A DNA stretch of 64,000 bases from Planctomycetota bacterium (GCA_003576905.1 QEVG01000005.1:1-64000); one strand, 5' to 3'. Positions 53,580 through 63,825 are shown, counted from the first letter of the stretch. Translations and numbers: made by a program. Notes: generated from the sequence alone by a model not told the origin.

Positions 53580-56500
53580 ATGCTGCTGCGACGATTCGTT
53601 CTGGCCATCATCTCGTGGTCGATACAGTTCTCGGTAGGGGGGCCTCCACCCGCGATGGCCCAGTCGCCTGACGCCGAATCCGCTGCGGACCTTCGCGCGT
53701 ATTACGCCGGCAACGGCCTCCTGCAGCGTGGGATGTTCGACCTGGCCGAAAAGGAGTATCGCGATTTCCTCGACCGCCACACCTCGCACGAAAAATCGCC
53801 GATGGCGCGATACGGCCTGGCCGTTTGTCTGCTGCGATCGGGCCGGTACGCCGACGCGCTCCACGAACTCGACGCCATCGCCCCCGGCGCCGGTTTTCCG
53901 TTCGCCGTCGAAGTCCAGGTGATGCGGGGACAGTGCCAACTATTCTTGAAGCAATTCAGGGAATCGGCCGAGACCCTGCTTCGCGTCGTTGAGGAACACG
54001 CCGATCACAAGCTCGCACCGGATGCGTGCGTTCAGCTCGCCGAGGCGCTTTACCACTCCGGACAGACGGAAAAGGCCGTCGAGGCCGTCTCTGATTTTCA
54101 GGGCCGCTGGCCGGATCACCCTCTGCGCCCCCGGGCATTATTCTTTCGAGGCCTGGCGCGTGTCGCGCTCAGAGATGACAAACTTGCCCGCGACGACTTT
54201 GCGGCCGTACTGAAGGCGGAACCGGAGGGCCCGCTTTCAGCGCAGGCCGGCCTGCTGTTGGCTCAGTGCGCCCACCGCTCCGGCGATCTTGACGCCGCCG
54301 CCAGGCAATACGAGCGAGCCCTGTCTTCCAGGCAGAGCGCCGACCGTGAAGCCGCGTTGTTCGGGATGGCCGTCCTTCGCATTCAGCAGCAGAGATTCGC
54401 AGACGCTGCAAAGCTGCTCGACGAATGCCTCGCCGAGTTTCCTTCCGGCGCAAACGTCGTGTCCGCCGCCGTTCATCGCGGGCGCGCCGCCCTCGAACTC
54501 GGCGACGTGGATCGCGCCGTTGAGTATCTGACAGACGCTCAGAAAAAAGGCGCGCCCGCCGACGAGTCAGCCTACTGGCTTGCGAAGTGCTTTGCCCGGA
54601 AAGGCGATCATGCCCGCGCTGCCGACGCGCTCCGTGCGGCCATCAGGAAGTCGCCGGAGAGCAGGCTCTGCCCCGAATTGCGTTTTGACCTCGCCGTGGC
54701 GCTCTATCGGGCAGGCGATTTGGCTGGTGCAAACGGCATTCTGGCCGAATGGGCTTCCGGCGACGAATCACACTCCCTCACGCCCGATGTCCTTCATCTA
54801 CTCGCGGTCGTTCGACACCGGCAGGCGGATTATGACAAGAGCAGGGAAGCCTGTCGGGCCTTTCTCGATCGCTTCGGGTCGCATCGCCTCGCCGACTCGG
54901 TGGCCTTTCTCGCTGCGGAAAACCTGTTTCTGAGCGGGCAGTATGCACAGGCGGCGGAGGATTTCGAGCGTTTTCTGAGAGCGCACGATGACTCGGCGGA
55001 TGCCGTAAAGGCCCGGTATCGGCTGGGCATGGCGCGGCATCGGCTCGGAGAAAACGACGCCGCTGCGAAGCTGCTCGCGCCGATCTGCGAGCAAGCCCAG
55101 TCGGAAGACGCTTACCGCCCGGCCCTTCTGGCCATGGCCGACATTCTGGTTTCCCGCGGCGAGTGGAAGCCCGCGGAGGATTACCTGAACGACTATTTGA
55201 AAGGCGATACTCAGCCTCCGTTGGCGGACGATGCACTGCTCAAACTTGCGGTGGCCCGGCAGCGTCAGGGGCGACACGAACAGGCCGTCGAGACCTTGGA
55301 TGAACTGCTTACGCGCTTCCCGAGCAGTCCCCATGCCTTGCAGGCGATATTCGAACGCGGGCAATGCCGGGCAGCCCTTTCGAAATGGGACGAGGCGAAA
55401 GCGGATTTTGAGGAAGTGCTCGCAAAGGGTGCGGATAGCCGCTTTGCCCCGCACGCCCTGAACCACCTCGGCAGCATTGCCCTGGCGCGCGGCGACGCCG
55501 AGTCCGCCGCGAAGTACTTCAGCCGCGTGACTGAAGCGGGTGCGGACGACTCGGTCGCCGCGCAGGCTCTCTACGCCCGCGCGGCCGCCTTGATGAACGC
55601 CGGCGATTTCCAGTCCGCCTTGGAGGCCTGGGATGTATTTATCGCCCGCGGCGGCGACGATCCGCGAATCGACTCAGCCCGGGCGAATAGTGCCATATGT
55701 CTGTCGCGTCTGGATCGCTTCCGCGATGCCGTCTCGGCGATGAAGAAGCTGGACGCCGCCCGGCTCGATTCGGACCTCCACGCGGCCCTCGATTATGAAC
55801 GCGCATGGTGTCTGAAATCCCTCGGAAAGAAGGACGCCGCCGCCGCTGTCTATCGCGACCTGATCGCCGCGTCGGACAAGGCCCGGCCCCATTTTCAGGC
55901 CATGCTTGAACTGGCCGCACTCGATGCCGAGGCGAAACGGTACGACGACGCGGCGCGCCTGCTTGCCCGTGTGCGCCAGGCCGCTTCGTCGAACGACCCG
56001 TCGAACCTTGTGAACCAGGCGACCTATCGCCTCGCCGTGTGCGAATTCGAGCGCGGCCGCTTCGCCGAGGCGGCCGATCTCTTTGAGCAGTTCATCAAGA
56101 CCGGACCGCGCGACGCGGAATGCGTCTCCGCCCATGCCATGTGCGGCGAAGCCCTCTTCCGGATCGGGCGGCACGGCGCCGCCGCGGGGCACCTCTACGA
56201 AGTCGCCGATGCCGGCGCGAAGTCTCCGGCGTATGGCCCGTCGCTTCTGCGGCTCGGTGAATGCCTCGCGGCGCTCCAGCGCTGGACGAAGAGTGAGGAG
56301 GTATTTCGAAAGTACCTGGAACTGTACGAAGCGTCAGAGGGCTGGCATCAGGCGGCCTTCGGCGCGGCCTGGGCCGTCGAAAACCAGGGCCGGCACGCGG
56401 AGGCGATCGAGCGGTATCGCCGCATCGTGGACCGCCACAAGGGCCCTACCGCCGCGCGCGCCCAGTTTCAGATCGGCGAGTGTCTGTTCGCGCTGAAACA

Positions 56501-56732
56501 GTATGACGAAGCCGCCCGCGAGCTGCTGAAGGTCGACATCCTCTACGCCTGCCCCGAATGGAGCGCCGCGGCGCTCTACGAGGCCGGGAGGTGTTTCGAG
56601 AAGCTGTCCAAGCTCGTCGAGGCGCGGCGGCAGTACAAGCTGATCGCGGAAAAGTATGCCGACACCCACTGGGCGAAACTCGCGGCGGAGCGCCTTTCCG
56701 ACATTTCCGTCGCCGGCATGCCCGGTCGGTAG
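53580..56732 (+). CDS. Large periplasmic TPR protein (Tol-operon associated)
   Basis: A 1050-residue exported protein. A signal peptide ends about residue 27 (PAMAQ). The rest consists of at least 20 tetratricopeptide-type repeats (LAEKEYRDFLDRH; YALAVCLLRSGRYADALHELD; LLKLAVARQRQGRHEQAVETLDELL). It resembles an extended YbgF/CpoB-type protein. It is the first gene of a plus-strand operon: the ExbB-like gene follows 33 bp later. ATG 53580 is preferred over 53469 because the signal peptide begins there. Scaffolding at the envelope is inferred. Confidence 0.8.
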   Translation: MLLRRFVLAIISWSIQFSVGGPPPAMAQSPDAESAADLRAYYAGNGLLQRGMFDLAEKEYRDFLDRHTSHEKSPMARYGLAVCLLRSGRYADALHELDAIAPGAGFPFAVEVQVMRGQCQLFLKQFRESAETLLRVVEEHADHKLAPDACVQLAEALYHSGQTEKAVEAVSDFQGRWPDHPLRPRALFFRGLARVALRDDKLARDDFAAVLKAEPEGPLSAQAGLLLAQCAHRSGDLDAAARQYERALSSRQSADREAALFGMAVLRIQQQRFADAAKLLDECLAEFPSGANVVSAAVHRGRAALELGDVDRAVEYLTDAQKKGAPADESAYWLAKCFARKGDHARAADALRAAIRKSPESRLCPELRFDLAVALYRAGDLAGANGILAEWASGDESHSLTPDVLHLLAVVRHRQADYDKSREACRAFLDRFGSHRLADSVAFLAAENLFLSGQYAQAAEDFERFLRAHDDSADAVKARYRLGMARHRLGENDAAAKLLAPICEQAQSEDAYRPALLAMADILVSRGEWKPAEDYLNDYLKGDTQPPLADDALLKLAVARQRQGRHEQAVETLDELLTRFPSSPHALQAIFERGQCRAALSKWDEAKADFEEVLAKGADSRFAPHALNHLGSIALARGDAESAAKYFSRVTEAGADDSVAAQALYARAAALMNAGDFQSALEAWDVFIARGGDDPRIDSARANSAICLSRLDRFRDAVSAMKKLDAARLDSDLHAALDYERAWCLKSLGKKDAAAAVYRDLIAASDKARPHFQAMLELAALDAEAKRYDDAARLLARVRQAASSNDPSNLVNQATYRLAVCEFERGRFAEAADLFEQFIKTGPRDAECVSAHAMCGEALFRIGRHGAAAGHLYEVADAGAKSPAYGPSLLRLGECLAALQRWTKSEEVFRKYLELYEASEGWHQAAFGAAWAVENQGRHAEAIERYRRIVDRHKGPTAARAQFQIGECLFALKQYDEAARELLKVDILYACPEWSAAALYEAGRCFEKLSKLVEARRQYKLIAEKYADTHWAKLAAERLSDISVAGMPGR

Positions 56733-56765
56733 GCGTCGTTCGCTGCGGACTCTGAAGCAGGAGCC

Positions 56766-57545
56766 ATGAACGTGACACTCAATCCGACTGAATGCGCCCT
56801 GTCATTGCTCGCCCAGGCGACCGGGCAGTCGCCGGAGGCCGGTACCGCCGCCGCCGTGCAGTCCGTCTGGGACTTCGCCGTAAAGGGCGGCCCGGTGATG
56901 ATTCCCATCGGCCTCTGTTCCCTGGTCGCCCTCACCGTGATCATCGAACGCGTCGCCAGCCTGCGCCGGTCGAAGATCATTCCCGCTGAATTCATGCCCG
57001 GCCTGAAGGCGATCCTTCAGGACGTCGAAGAGGATCGCGACAAGGCCCTCGCCTACTGCGAGAAGGATGCCAGCCCGATGGCCCGGATTGCCGAGGCCGG
57101 CATCCGAAAGCTCGGACGCTCCGTCGAAGTCGTCGAGAAGTACGTCCAGGACGCCGGAGAGCGCGAAGTCATTAAGCTCCGAAAGCACATGCGCCTGCTT
57201 TCCGTCATCGCCTCGATTTCCACCCTTCTCGGCCTCCTCGGCACGATCACCGGAATGATCACCGCCTTTCAGACCGTCGCGGCCTCGGCCGAAGCCATGG
57301 GCAAGACCGAGCTGCTCGCCAAGGGCATCTACGAGGCCATGATCACCACCGCCGCCGGGCTTATGGTCGCGATTCCTGTCGTGCTGGCCTACCAGTGGCT
57401 TCTCTCTCGCATCGAGCATTTTGTCGGCGAGATGGATCGCACCGCCGTCGAGTTCATCGAAGAGTTCGCCGAGACCGACCGGGGCGTCGACGGTCCGCGC
57501 GTCGAGTCCGCTCGCATCCCGTTCGAAGCCGCGGTTGGGGGTTGA
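56766..57545 (+). CDS. MotA/TolQ/ExbB proton channel family protein
   Basis: A 259-residue inner-membrane channel subunit with three TM helices (about 40-62, 135-160 and 185-210). The first is preceded by WDFAVKGGPVMIPIG and followed by IERVASLRRSK. The conserved segment LLGLLGTITGMITAFQTVAASAEA is diagnostic, as is LLAKGIYEAMITTAAGLMVAIPVVLAYQ. With the ExbD-like protein (3 bp downstream) it uses proton flow to power the fused TonB-like protein of the next gene. Confidence 0.93.
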   Translation: MNVTLNPTECALSLLAQATGQSPEAGTAAAVQSVWDFAVKGGPVMIPIGLCSLVALTVIIERVASLRRSKIIPAEFMPGLKAILQDVEEDRDKALAYCEKDASPMARIAEAGIRKLGRSVEVVEKYVQDAGEREVIKLRKHMRLLSVIASISTLLGLLGTITGMITAFQTVAASAEAMGKTELLAKGIYEAMITTAAGLMVAIPVVLAYQWLLSRIEHFVGEMDRTAVEFIEEFAETDRGVDGPRVESARIPFEAAVGG

Positions 57546-57548
57546 CGC

Positions 57549-57965
57549 ATGCTACTCAAGGCCGACAGCAGCACCGATGCCTCGCCACTCGATCTGACGC
57601 CGATGATCGACATGATGTTCCTCCTGCTTATCTTTTTCCTCGTGGCCACGACCTTTCAGCAGACCGAGCGGGAGATGAAAATTGCCTTGCCGTTTGCCGA
57701 GGCTGCCGGGCCCATCAGCGCCACCCTTCGAGAGATCATCGTGAACGTCGACGCCGAGGGCCGGATCATCCTCGCCGGCCGGCGCGTGGAGCCGGAGGAC
57801 TTCCGCCGGACGATTCAGGAAGCCGTCGCCGCCCATCCCGAACAGAAAGTCAGCGTCCGCGGCGACCGCTCCACGGACTACGGGAACGTCGTGCGCGTCC
57901 TCGACATCTGCAAGGCCGCCGGCATTCAGGAACCCTACCTCGATACCGTTCTCGAAGGTCGATAG
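57549..57965 (+). CDS. ExbD/TolR family protein
   Basis: A 138-residue protein with one TM helix (about 18-36). The TM carries the conserved proton-path Asp at position 21 (LDLTPMIDMMFLLLIFFLV). The periplasmic domain shows EIIVNVDAEGRIILAGRRV and VSVRGDRSTDYGNVVRVLDICKAAGI. It partners the ExbB-like protein; 9 bp separate it from the next gene. Confidence 0.94.
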   Translation: MLLKADSSTDASPLDLTPMIDMMFLLLIFFLVATTFQQTEREMKIALPFAEAAGPISATLREIIVNVDAEGRIILAGRRVEPEDFRRTIQEAVAAHPEQKVSVRGDRSTDYGNVVRVLDICKAAGIQEPYLDTVLEGR

Positions 57966-57974
57966 GACATCGAC

Positions 57975-60900
57975 GTGAAGCGGATCTGCATCATCGCTTG
58001 TGTCGTATTCTCGCTCGGCGGAGCCGGCCTCCTGGCCTACATCGGCTGGCCGAGATCCCAGGCGTATTACAGCGATGCCGACACCATTCGCGAGCCTGCC
58101 GCGGTCGCCACGATCCGCGAGATTCTTTGGAAGCCGCCCGCCGCGCTCCCCGACATCATCAATACGCCCGTCGACGACTATGAGCCGCGCCTGACCGCCG
58201 ACGGGAACGTAATGTATTTCGTGCGCGGAAAGCCCGGTCACAATGCGGATATCTTCTTCTGCCGCCGAACGCCGAACGGCTGGTCCGCTCCCGAGCCGCT
58301 GGCCCCCGTGAACAGCGACGACGACGATCTGGGACCGGAGCTTTCTCCGGATGGGTCCGCGCTTTATTTTTACAGCGATCGCCCCGGCGGCCTCGGCGGC
58401 TACGATCTCTGGGTCGCGCACCTTGGCGACAACGGCTGGCAGACGCCGATTAATCTCGGCTCGCACGTCAACTCGGACTACAACGACTACGGTCCGGCCC
58501 TGTCGTCCGACGGCCGGTCGCTCGTTTTCGCTTCGAATCGCCCGCGCGACCCGCGCGCCGTCGCCGGGCCTCGCGAAGCCTGGCAGGCGACTCTCCGCGA
58601 AGACCCCTATCGGCACGATTACGATCTCTACGTCGCTTCCCTGAGTGACGCCGGTTTGTCACAAGCCTCGCCCCTGGCGATGCTGAACACCCCGCACAAT
58701 GACGGGTCGCCTGCCTTCAGCCCGGCCGGCGATTTCCTCTATTTCGCCTCCGACCGGCCCGGCGGCGCGGGTGGATACGACCTCTACCGCGCGCGGCGCG
58801 TCCGCGGCGATTTCGAAGCCCCCGTCAGCCTTGGCGGCGCGGTCAACACTGTCGCGAACGAACTGGATCCCGCTCTGGAAATGGGAGGCTATGCGCTTCA
58901 TTTCAGTTCTGATCGCCCGAAATCCGCGGCTGTGCCGCTGCAATCATCGGCCGGCCCGGACTACGACATTTACCGTACCGTCTCTCGCGAGGTCTTCCGC
59001 GAGATTGAAGTTCAGCACGCCCGCATCGACTGGGCCGCATTGTGGGCCCAGATCGGCCCGAACCTGCTGATGGCTATCCTGGCCTTGCTGCTTATTGCGC
59101 TGCTCCTCGCCTTGCTCAGGGATTTCAGGCAGCGCCGGCTCAGTTTGCTGGCCCGGTGCCTGCTCGCTTCGCTCCTGGTTCACCTGCTGCTGATGCTCCT
59201 GTTCAACGTCGTCGAAGTCACCACGTCGCTCGCTTCAGCCTTTCGCCGTTCCAGCCGCATTCAGGTATCTCTTGCGTCGCCGGCCATGGCGGGCGAACTG
59301 GCCGCGCAGGTCCGCGGTGAACTGACGGCGGTGGACATGCCGCCCGCCGAAGCGCCGCCGCTCGATCGTCAGGAATTCTCGGTCGATTTGGCGCGGGAAA
59401 CACCTCTCGCCGAAGTTCGCGTGGAGCCCGTCGCCGAGTCCGCCCGCGAAGCGCCGTCCTACGAAGCCGTTCCGGCTGAATCGAGAGTCGTGGCGACAGA
59501 CGCACCGCCGCCTTCCGCCGTCGATTCCTCGCCGCCATCGCGCCCGTTTGAAGTGGATGCGCCGATCGATGTCGCCCGACTCGAAGCGGACGAAGCCCGC
59601 GTGCAGATTGTCCCGCGTCCGGAAGACCTTGTTTCCGTCGAACGAGAAACCACCCCGTATCCGACGACCCAGCCCGCCACCGATCTGCGGCCCGTTGAGA
59701 TACAGCCGGAGACCTCAAATGCTGCCGCCCTGACTGATGCACAGCCGCGATGGACTGATCCCCGCGTAGCCGAGGCGCCGAGCCGACCGGTGGAGAACGT
59801 CTTTTCTATTCCTGACGCCGGCGCCCCGCCGGAGAACACCGGTTTGGTACTGGATGTTCCCCAGGACGCGCCACGGGAAGCGCGCGGGCAGATCGAGACA
59901 GAGTTGGCGATTCCCGAATCGAACGCCGCGGTGAATGTCCACCCGGGCTCCCGCGCCGCACTTCCCCCGGCTGCACCGCTGGAAAATCTCCCGATGGCCG
60001 TGCTTACACCTTCTCGAAGCGAGCCCGTCCGGGATGCATCGAGCATGGTAGATTCGACAGCCTCCGCCCCCGCCGAGTTCACTGCTCCCCCCAATCTCGC
60101 CGCGCTAAGTACGAATCCACCAGTCAGCCCCGATATCTTTGATTCGCCAATGCTGGAAGTGTCCCTTCCGGCCGCAGAATATGCGGTAGCCCCCTCTGAC
60201 GAGCGTGAGCCGCAAGTGCACATTCCCGACGGACTGTCGCCGCTTTCAGTAAAACGTACCGCCCCGGTGATTGGCGTTCAGTCCGTTGCGCCGAAGGTCG
60301 TGAGCATGGCGCCGAATTTCTCAGACACGACCGGCGATGACCGCCGCTCAATGGTCGATACTTCAGCGGCGGCCTCCACGATTGCGCCCGAGGCTCACCC
60401 GCCAAACGAAGCGCCGGGCAATGCCGCGCTTCCTGAATCGCTCGGCGCGGTAGACATCGATCTCGGCCTCCCCAGCGAAATCGCCGCGCCGGCAAGGCTC
60501 GCGGACGGCGCGATCGGAATCATCCGCGGCCGCGTCACCGATGCGGCCACGAAACAGCCTCTCGCCTCCACGAAGATTCAGCTCGATCTCGCTGACCACG
60601 ACCCCGTCATCGCCGTCACCGACGATGAGGGCAACTACGCACTCCATGCCCCGCAGGTGCCGGATCATTTCGCCCTGACGGCCACGCGCTCAGGCTATCT
60701 TCCGCAGGCCCGGAACGTCCCGGCCGGCCGTCTGAGGGGCCGTGTTCTCGACGTTGATTTCGACCTTCAGCCGGTCAGCGAGTTCGTCATCGCGATTGAG
60801 AAGGACCCGGTCGTACACCACCTCGGCAACGACCTTTTCGAAGGGCGAATAAACAGCCAGTTTCAGCGCGAGAGTGAAGGGACGCGATTCCGCGCATCAT

Positions 60901-61223
60901 TTGAACTGTCCGCCGAGCAGCTTGCGCCGAAGTTCAGAACCGCCCGCGTTGAGCTTCTCGCCAAGGGTGTGCAGTGCCCGCACCAGATTCGCATCAATTC
61001 GCGCCGCCTGCCTCGGCGGCTTGGAAACTCTCCGCCCGACGGCAGCTTCGGCCGCTTCACCGCCGACTTCGACGCCTCGATCCTGCGGCCGGGCCGAAAC
61101 ACCTTCACCCTCCGCAACGTGACCTGCCGCGAGGACATCGACGACTTCGAGTTCGTGAATGTTCAAATACGGCTGATTCCGGAGTCCGCGCCGTCCCGCC
61201 AGGCCTCGCCAAGGGACGAATGA
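57975..61223 (+). CDS. PD40-propeller and TonB-like fusion protein
   Basis: A 1082-residue protein starting at GTG. After a signal-anchor (about 1-23) come PD40/WD40-type TolB repeats (about 45-335: LGPELSPDGSALYFYSDRPGG, YGPALSSDGRSLVFASNRP, DGSPAFSPAGDFLYFASDRPGG). Two TM helices follow (about 358-382, 392-415); the second contains S399-x3-H403 with LLVHLLLMLL, the motif by which TonB/TolA engage ExbB/TolQ. A long Pro/Ala/Glu-rich periplasmic linker runs to about 850, then a carboxypeptidase-regulatory-like domain (IIRGRVTDAATKQPLASTKI). It likely transmits proton-motive energy to the outer membrane. The last 61 bp overlap a convergent gene. Confidence 0.85.
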   Translation: MKRICIIACVVFSLGGAGLLAYIGWPRSQAYYSDADTIREPAAVATIREILWKPPAALPDIINTPVDDYEPRLTADGNVMYFVRGKPGHNADIFFCRRTPNGWSAPEPLAPVNSDDDDLGPELSPDGSALYFYSDRPGGLGGYDLWVAHLGDNGWQTPINLGSHVNSDYNDYGPALSSDGRSLVFASNRPRDPRAVAGPREAWQATLREDPYRHDYDLYVASLSDAGLSQASPLAMLNTPHNDGSPAFSPAGDFLYFASDRPGGAGGYDLYRARRVRGDFEAPVSLGGAVNTVANELDPALEMGGYALHFSSDRPKSAAVPLQSSAGPDYDIYRTVSREVFREIEVQHARIDWAALWAQIGPNLLMAILALLLIALLLALLRDFRQRRLSLLARCLLASLLVHLLLMLLFNVVEVTTSLASAFRRSSRIQVSLASPAMAGELAAQVRGELTAVDMPPAEAPPLDRQEFSVDLARETPLAEVRVEPVAESAREAPSYEAVPAESRVVATDAPPPSAVDSSPPSRPFEVDAPIDVARLEADEARVQIVPRPEDLVSVERETTPYPTTQPATDLRPVEIQPETSNAAALTDAQPRWTDPRVAEAPSRPVENVFSIPDAGAPPENTGLVLDVPQDAPREARGQIETELAIPESNAAVNVHPGSRAALPPAAPLENLPMAVLTPSRSEPVRDASSMVDSTASAPAEFTAPPNLAALSTNPPVSPDIFDSPMLEVSLPAAEYAVAPSDEREPQVHIPDGLSPLSVKRTAPVIGVQSVAPKVVSMAPNFSDTTGDDRRSMVDTSAAASTIAPEAHPPNEAPGNAALPESLGAVDIDLGLPSEIAAPARLADGAIGIIRGRVTDAATKQPLASTKIQLDLADHDPVIAVTDDEGNYALHAPQVPDHFALTATRSGYLPQARNVPAGRLRGRVLDVDFDLQPVSEFVIAIEKDPVVHHLGNDLFEGRINSQFQRESEGTRFRASFELSAEQLAPKFRTARVELLAKGVQCPHQIRINSRRLPRRLGNSPPDGSFGRFTADFDASILRPGRNTFTLRNVTCREDIDDFEFVNVQIRLIPESAPSRQASPRDE

Positions 61224-62137
61224 CTCCGCCTATTCAACAGGTTGATCGATCCGAAGAAGACAAGCAGCCCGACCGAACCGGCAATTGCCTCGGGAATCGT
61301 CAAATCGTGAAATGTCTTTCCGAAGCCGTTATCTTTCCAATAGGTACGCGACGGACCCTGCCGGCGCACGACAAACCTCGGCTTCGGGCCGATGGAGGGC
61401 GGATCAAGCGTCATCTGCCCCCTCAGGGTCAGGACCGTGCAGACGACAGCCACCATCAGCACGAGCCAGACTGGCGGCAACTTGAGAATGTTCGCAGTAA
61501 GCGGTTGGCGCAGCCGCGGCCGAACGAGCACGTTGCCGCCCGCCAGCCAGATCATCACGCAACCCAGCCCCGCGCCGATTTGATTGTAGAACATGTCGTT
61601 GAAGTCAAGGTGTACCGGCCACGGGTTGTACACGTAGAACTGTACGACCTCGTCTACAAACCCGATGAAAGTCGCGTAAAAAACGGTTCGCCAGTGACAC
61701 CGTGCGAGAGGAAAGATGAGCATTGCCAGTATGGCATACTGAGGATAATGAACGACTTCCACGTCGGTGTAGAAAAGCCATTTCCACGATCCCGCCATAA
61801 GGCCGAAGGTGAGCGCCAGGAAAACGCACTTTATGGCCCGGTCCGGTGGTCGCGTCAAAGCTCGCCACAAGAAGCGCGCAAAGAAGACCACAAGCACGAC
61901 CATTCCCGCGTGAACCCAGGTGTTCACCCGGTCCCGCGTAAACGTGCCGTACCAGCCGCGCACGGTCTGCTGAATCCATTCATGGCTGAAGATGATCAAG
62001 AGGGAGTACGCCGCTACGAGACTGCCCGCCACAACGCGGTGACCTGCCAGCCATTCCAGAACCCGGAGGGCCGTAGGTGCCGCCGGCGCGTACTGCGCTG
62101 AAGCCACATTGCCGTCCGCCGTGTCCGATTGCGACAT
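61163..62137 (-). CDS. VanZ-like membrane protein
   Basis: A 324-residue membrane protein with eight or nine TMs. The VanZ-like segment is seen as FIGFVDEVVQFYVYN then HLDFNDMFYNQIGAGLG, where VanZ carries DExxQ and a later Asp/Asn-Gly pattern. The family includes a teicoplanin-resistance protein and many phosphotransbutyrylase-type membrane proteins. ATG 62137 was chosen over 62383 because the upstream residues are low-complexity and antisense to the next gene's leader. Its end overlaps the TonB-like gene by 61 bp in antisense. Confidence 0.7.
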   Translation of the reverse strand: MSQSDTADGNVASAQYAPAAPTALRVLEWLAGHRVVAGSLVAAYSLLIIFSHEWIQQTVRGWYGTFTRDRVNTWVHAGMVVLVVFFARFLWRALTRPPDRAIKCVFLALTFGLMAGSWKWLFYTDVEVVHYPQYAILAMLIFPLARCHWRTVFYATFIGFVDEVVQFYVYNPWPVHLDFNDMFYNQIGAGLGCVMIWLAGGNVLVRPRLRQPLTANILKLPPVWLVLMVAVVCTVLTLRGQMTLDPPSIGPKPRFVVRRQGPSRTYWKDNGFGKTFHDLTIPEAIAGSVGLLVFFGSINLLNRRSHSSLGEAWRDGADSGISRI

Positions 62138-62402
62138 TCCGCCAGAGTACAGAATGTGCCCCGCCACCCGCAACCGCAGTTTCCAAGAAGAGAGGACCTT
62201 GGCCGGGCACGGCATGGTCCCCGTCCGCGAAAGCACGGCCCGCCGATGCCGTTCTCCCTTTTTGAGCCGTCGCCCTCGTGCAGGACGGTCCTCGCCCTCG
62301 TGGCCCGGCGGCGCGCGACTCGTCGTATTCGGCAGGGGTACTCGCGCCGGGCCGATCGTTTCGTTCACAGGTTTCAAGGCCAATCGAGAAGGAGCAGCCC
62401 GG

Positions 62403-63785
62403 ATGTACGCGTTATCCCGATTCTCTCGTCAGTTCAGCGCCGCGGCTGCGGCGTCTGTATTTCTCTTCGCGGGACTCTCTCCCGCCTCGGGCGACGAACT
62501 CCGCCGCCGCGGCATGGTCGGCGTAATGCTTGCTCCGGTCCCGCAGCCCGAGGGCGCGGAGGGCGAGGCCCCGAAAGGCGCGCTCATTCAGAGCGTCGTG
62601 CCGGGCGGGGCCGCGGAGAAGGCCGGCCTCAAGGGTGGCGACATTGTGATCCGGATCGGCGAGACCGATCTCGCGGCGGTGCCCGACTTCATGACGGGCA
62701 TGCGCAAGTACTTCGCCGGCGACAAGGTGCCCTTCACGGTCAAGCGCGGTGAGGAAGTAATCAAGGTTGAAATCACGCCGATCGAGCGCCCGCGCGAAAC
62801 TTCGACTGAGTACGACGTGATCTACGAACATGTGGAGGTCAACGGGCTGAAGCTCCGGTCCTACATTACGCGCCCGAAGGCCGAAGGAAAGCGGCCCGCC
62901 TTTCTTATCATCCCGAGTCCAACCCCCTCGCCGGTGGAACTCGGTCCGCAGATGGCCAACCACCCCTACAAAAAGCTCATCGACGGCCTCACCAAGGCAG
63001 GTTTCGTGACAATGCGCGTGGACCGCATTGGCGTCGGCGACAGCGAGGGAGGCAATCCCAATGACACCACTCTGGCGATGGACGGTGACACGTTCCGCTC
63101 CGCCGCGAAGAAGCTCCGCACATACGACTACGTCGACCCGGACCGCGTGTTCATCTACGCCATGGGAATGGGAAGCGCCATCACTCCGCTCGCCGCGGCG
63201 GATTCGGGCGTGCGCGGCGTCGCGCTGTACGGCAGCACCATCGCCCGCGCGCCGTCCGTCAGCCTGTCCGAGGCATTGAACCGAATGTGGACCCTGCACA
63301 ATCCCGATGACGAGAAGATCGACGCGAATACGAAGCTGCTGGCCCAGTACGTCGCCCTGTGCGAAAAGGGGGAAAAACCGGGCGAGGCGATGAACAAGTG
63401 CAAGGGCCTGCGAGAAGCCCTATCTCCCTTCGGCCCGCAGGGCGATGACAACGTCCTTGGCATTCCGCTTAAGTACTTCATGGACATCGCGGGAATGGAC
63501 TATGCAAAGGCCTGGGGCCGCGTCAGTGCCGATGTTCTGGCTCTCTGGGGCGAGGCCGATTACCAGGCCAATCGCGGCGACACCGAGTTCATCGCCGAGG
63601 CCGTCAACAAGGGCGGCGCCGGCAAGGCTGTCTTCAAGTCCGTCCCGCAGTGCGACCACGTTTGCAACAAGGCCGACGACCCCGAAGACAGCTTCCTCTC
63701 CGGCTATGGCGCGGGCGAGTTCAACCCCGTCATCATCGAGACGCTCGCCGCATGGGTCGAAAAGGCGGGCAACAAGAAGGCCTAG
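62403..63785 (+). CDS. PDZ-domain alpha/beta-hydrolase-fold protein
   Basis: A 460-residue exported protein. Signal peptide about 1-27. Residues about 30-125 are a PDZ domain (MVGVMLAP, GALIQSVVPGGAAEKAGLKGGDIVIRIGE). Residues about 140-455 are an alpha/beta hydrolase with VEVNGLKLRSYITRPK, FVTMRVDRIGVGDSEG and VLALWGEADY; the final His is in QCDHVCN. The nucleophile elbow reads YAMGMGSA: Gly255 is at the expected Ser position, so catalysis is doubtful. A periplasmic chaperone-like or binding role is possible. ATG 62403 was chosen for the signal peptide. Confidence 0.8.
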   Translation: MYALSRFSRQFSAAAAASVFLFAGLSPASGDELRRRGMVGVMLAPVPQPEGAEGEAPKGALIQSVVPGGAAEKAGLKGGDIVIRIGETDLAAVPDFMTGMRKYFAGDKVPFTVKRGEEVIKVEITPIERPRETSTEYDVIYEHVEVNGLKLRSYITRPKAEGKRPAFLIIPSPTPSPVELGPQMANHPYKKLIDGLTKAGFVTMRVDRIGVGDSEGGNPNDTTLAMDGDTFRSAAKKLRTYDYVDPDRVFIYAMGMGSAITPLAAADSGVRGVALYGSTIARAPSVSLSEALNRMWTLHNPDDEKIDANTKLLAQYVALCEKGEKPGEAMNKCKGLREALSPFGPQGDDNVLGIPLKYFMDIAGMDYAKAWGRVSADVLALWGEADYQANRGDTEFIAEAVNKGGAGKAVFKSVPQCDHVCNKADDPEDSFLSGYGAGEFNPVIIETLAAWVEKAGNKKA

Positions 63786-63825
63786 ATTGCACGCAACTGT
63801 GGCCGGGGCTCCTGAGATTCGGCGG

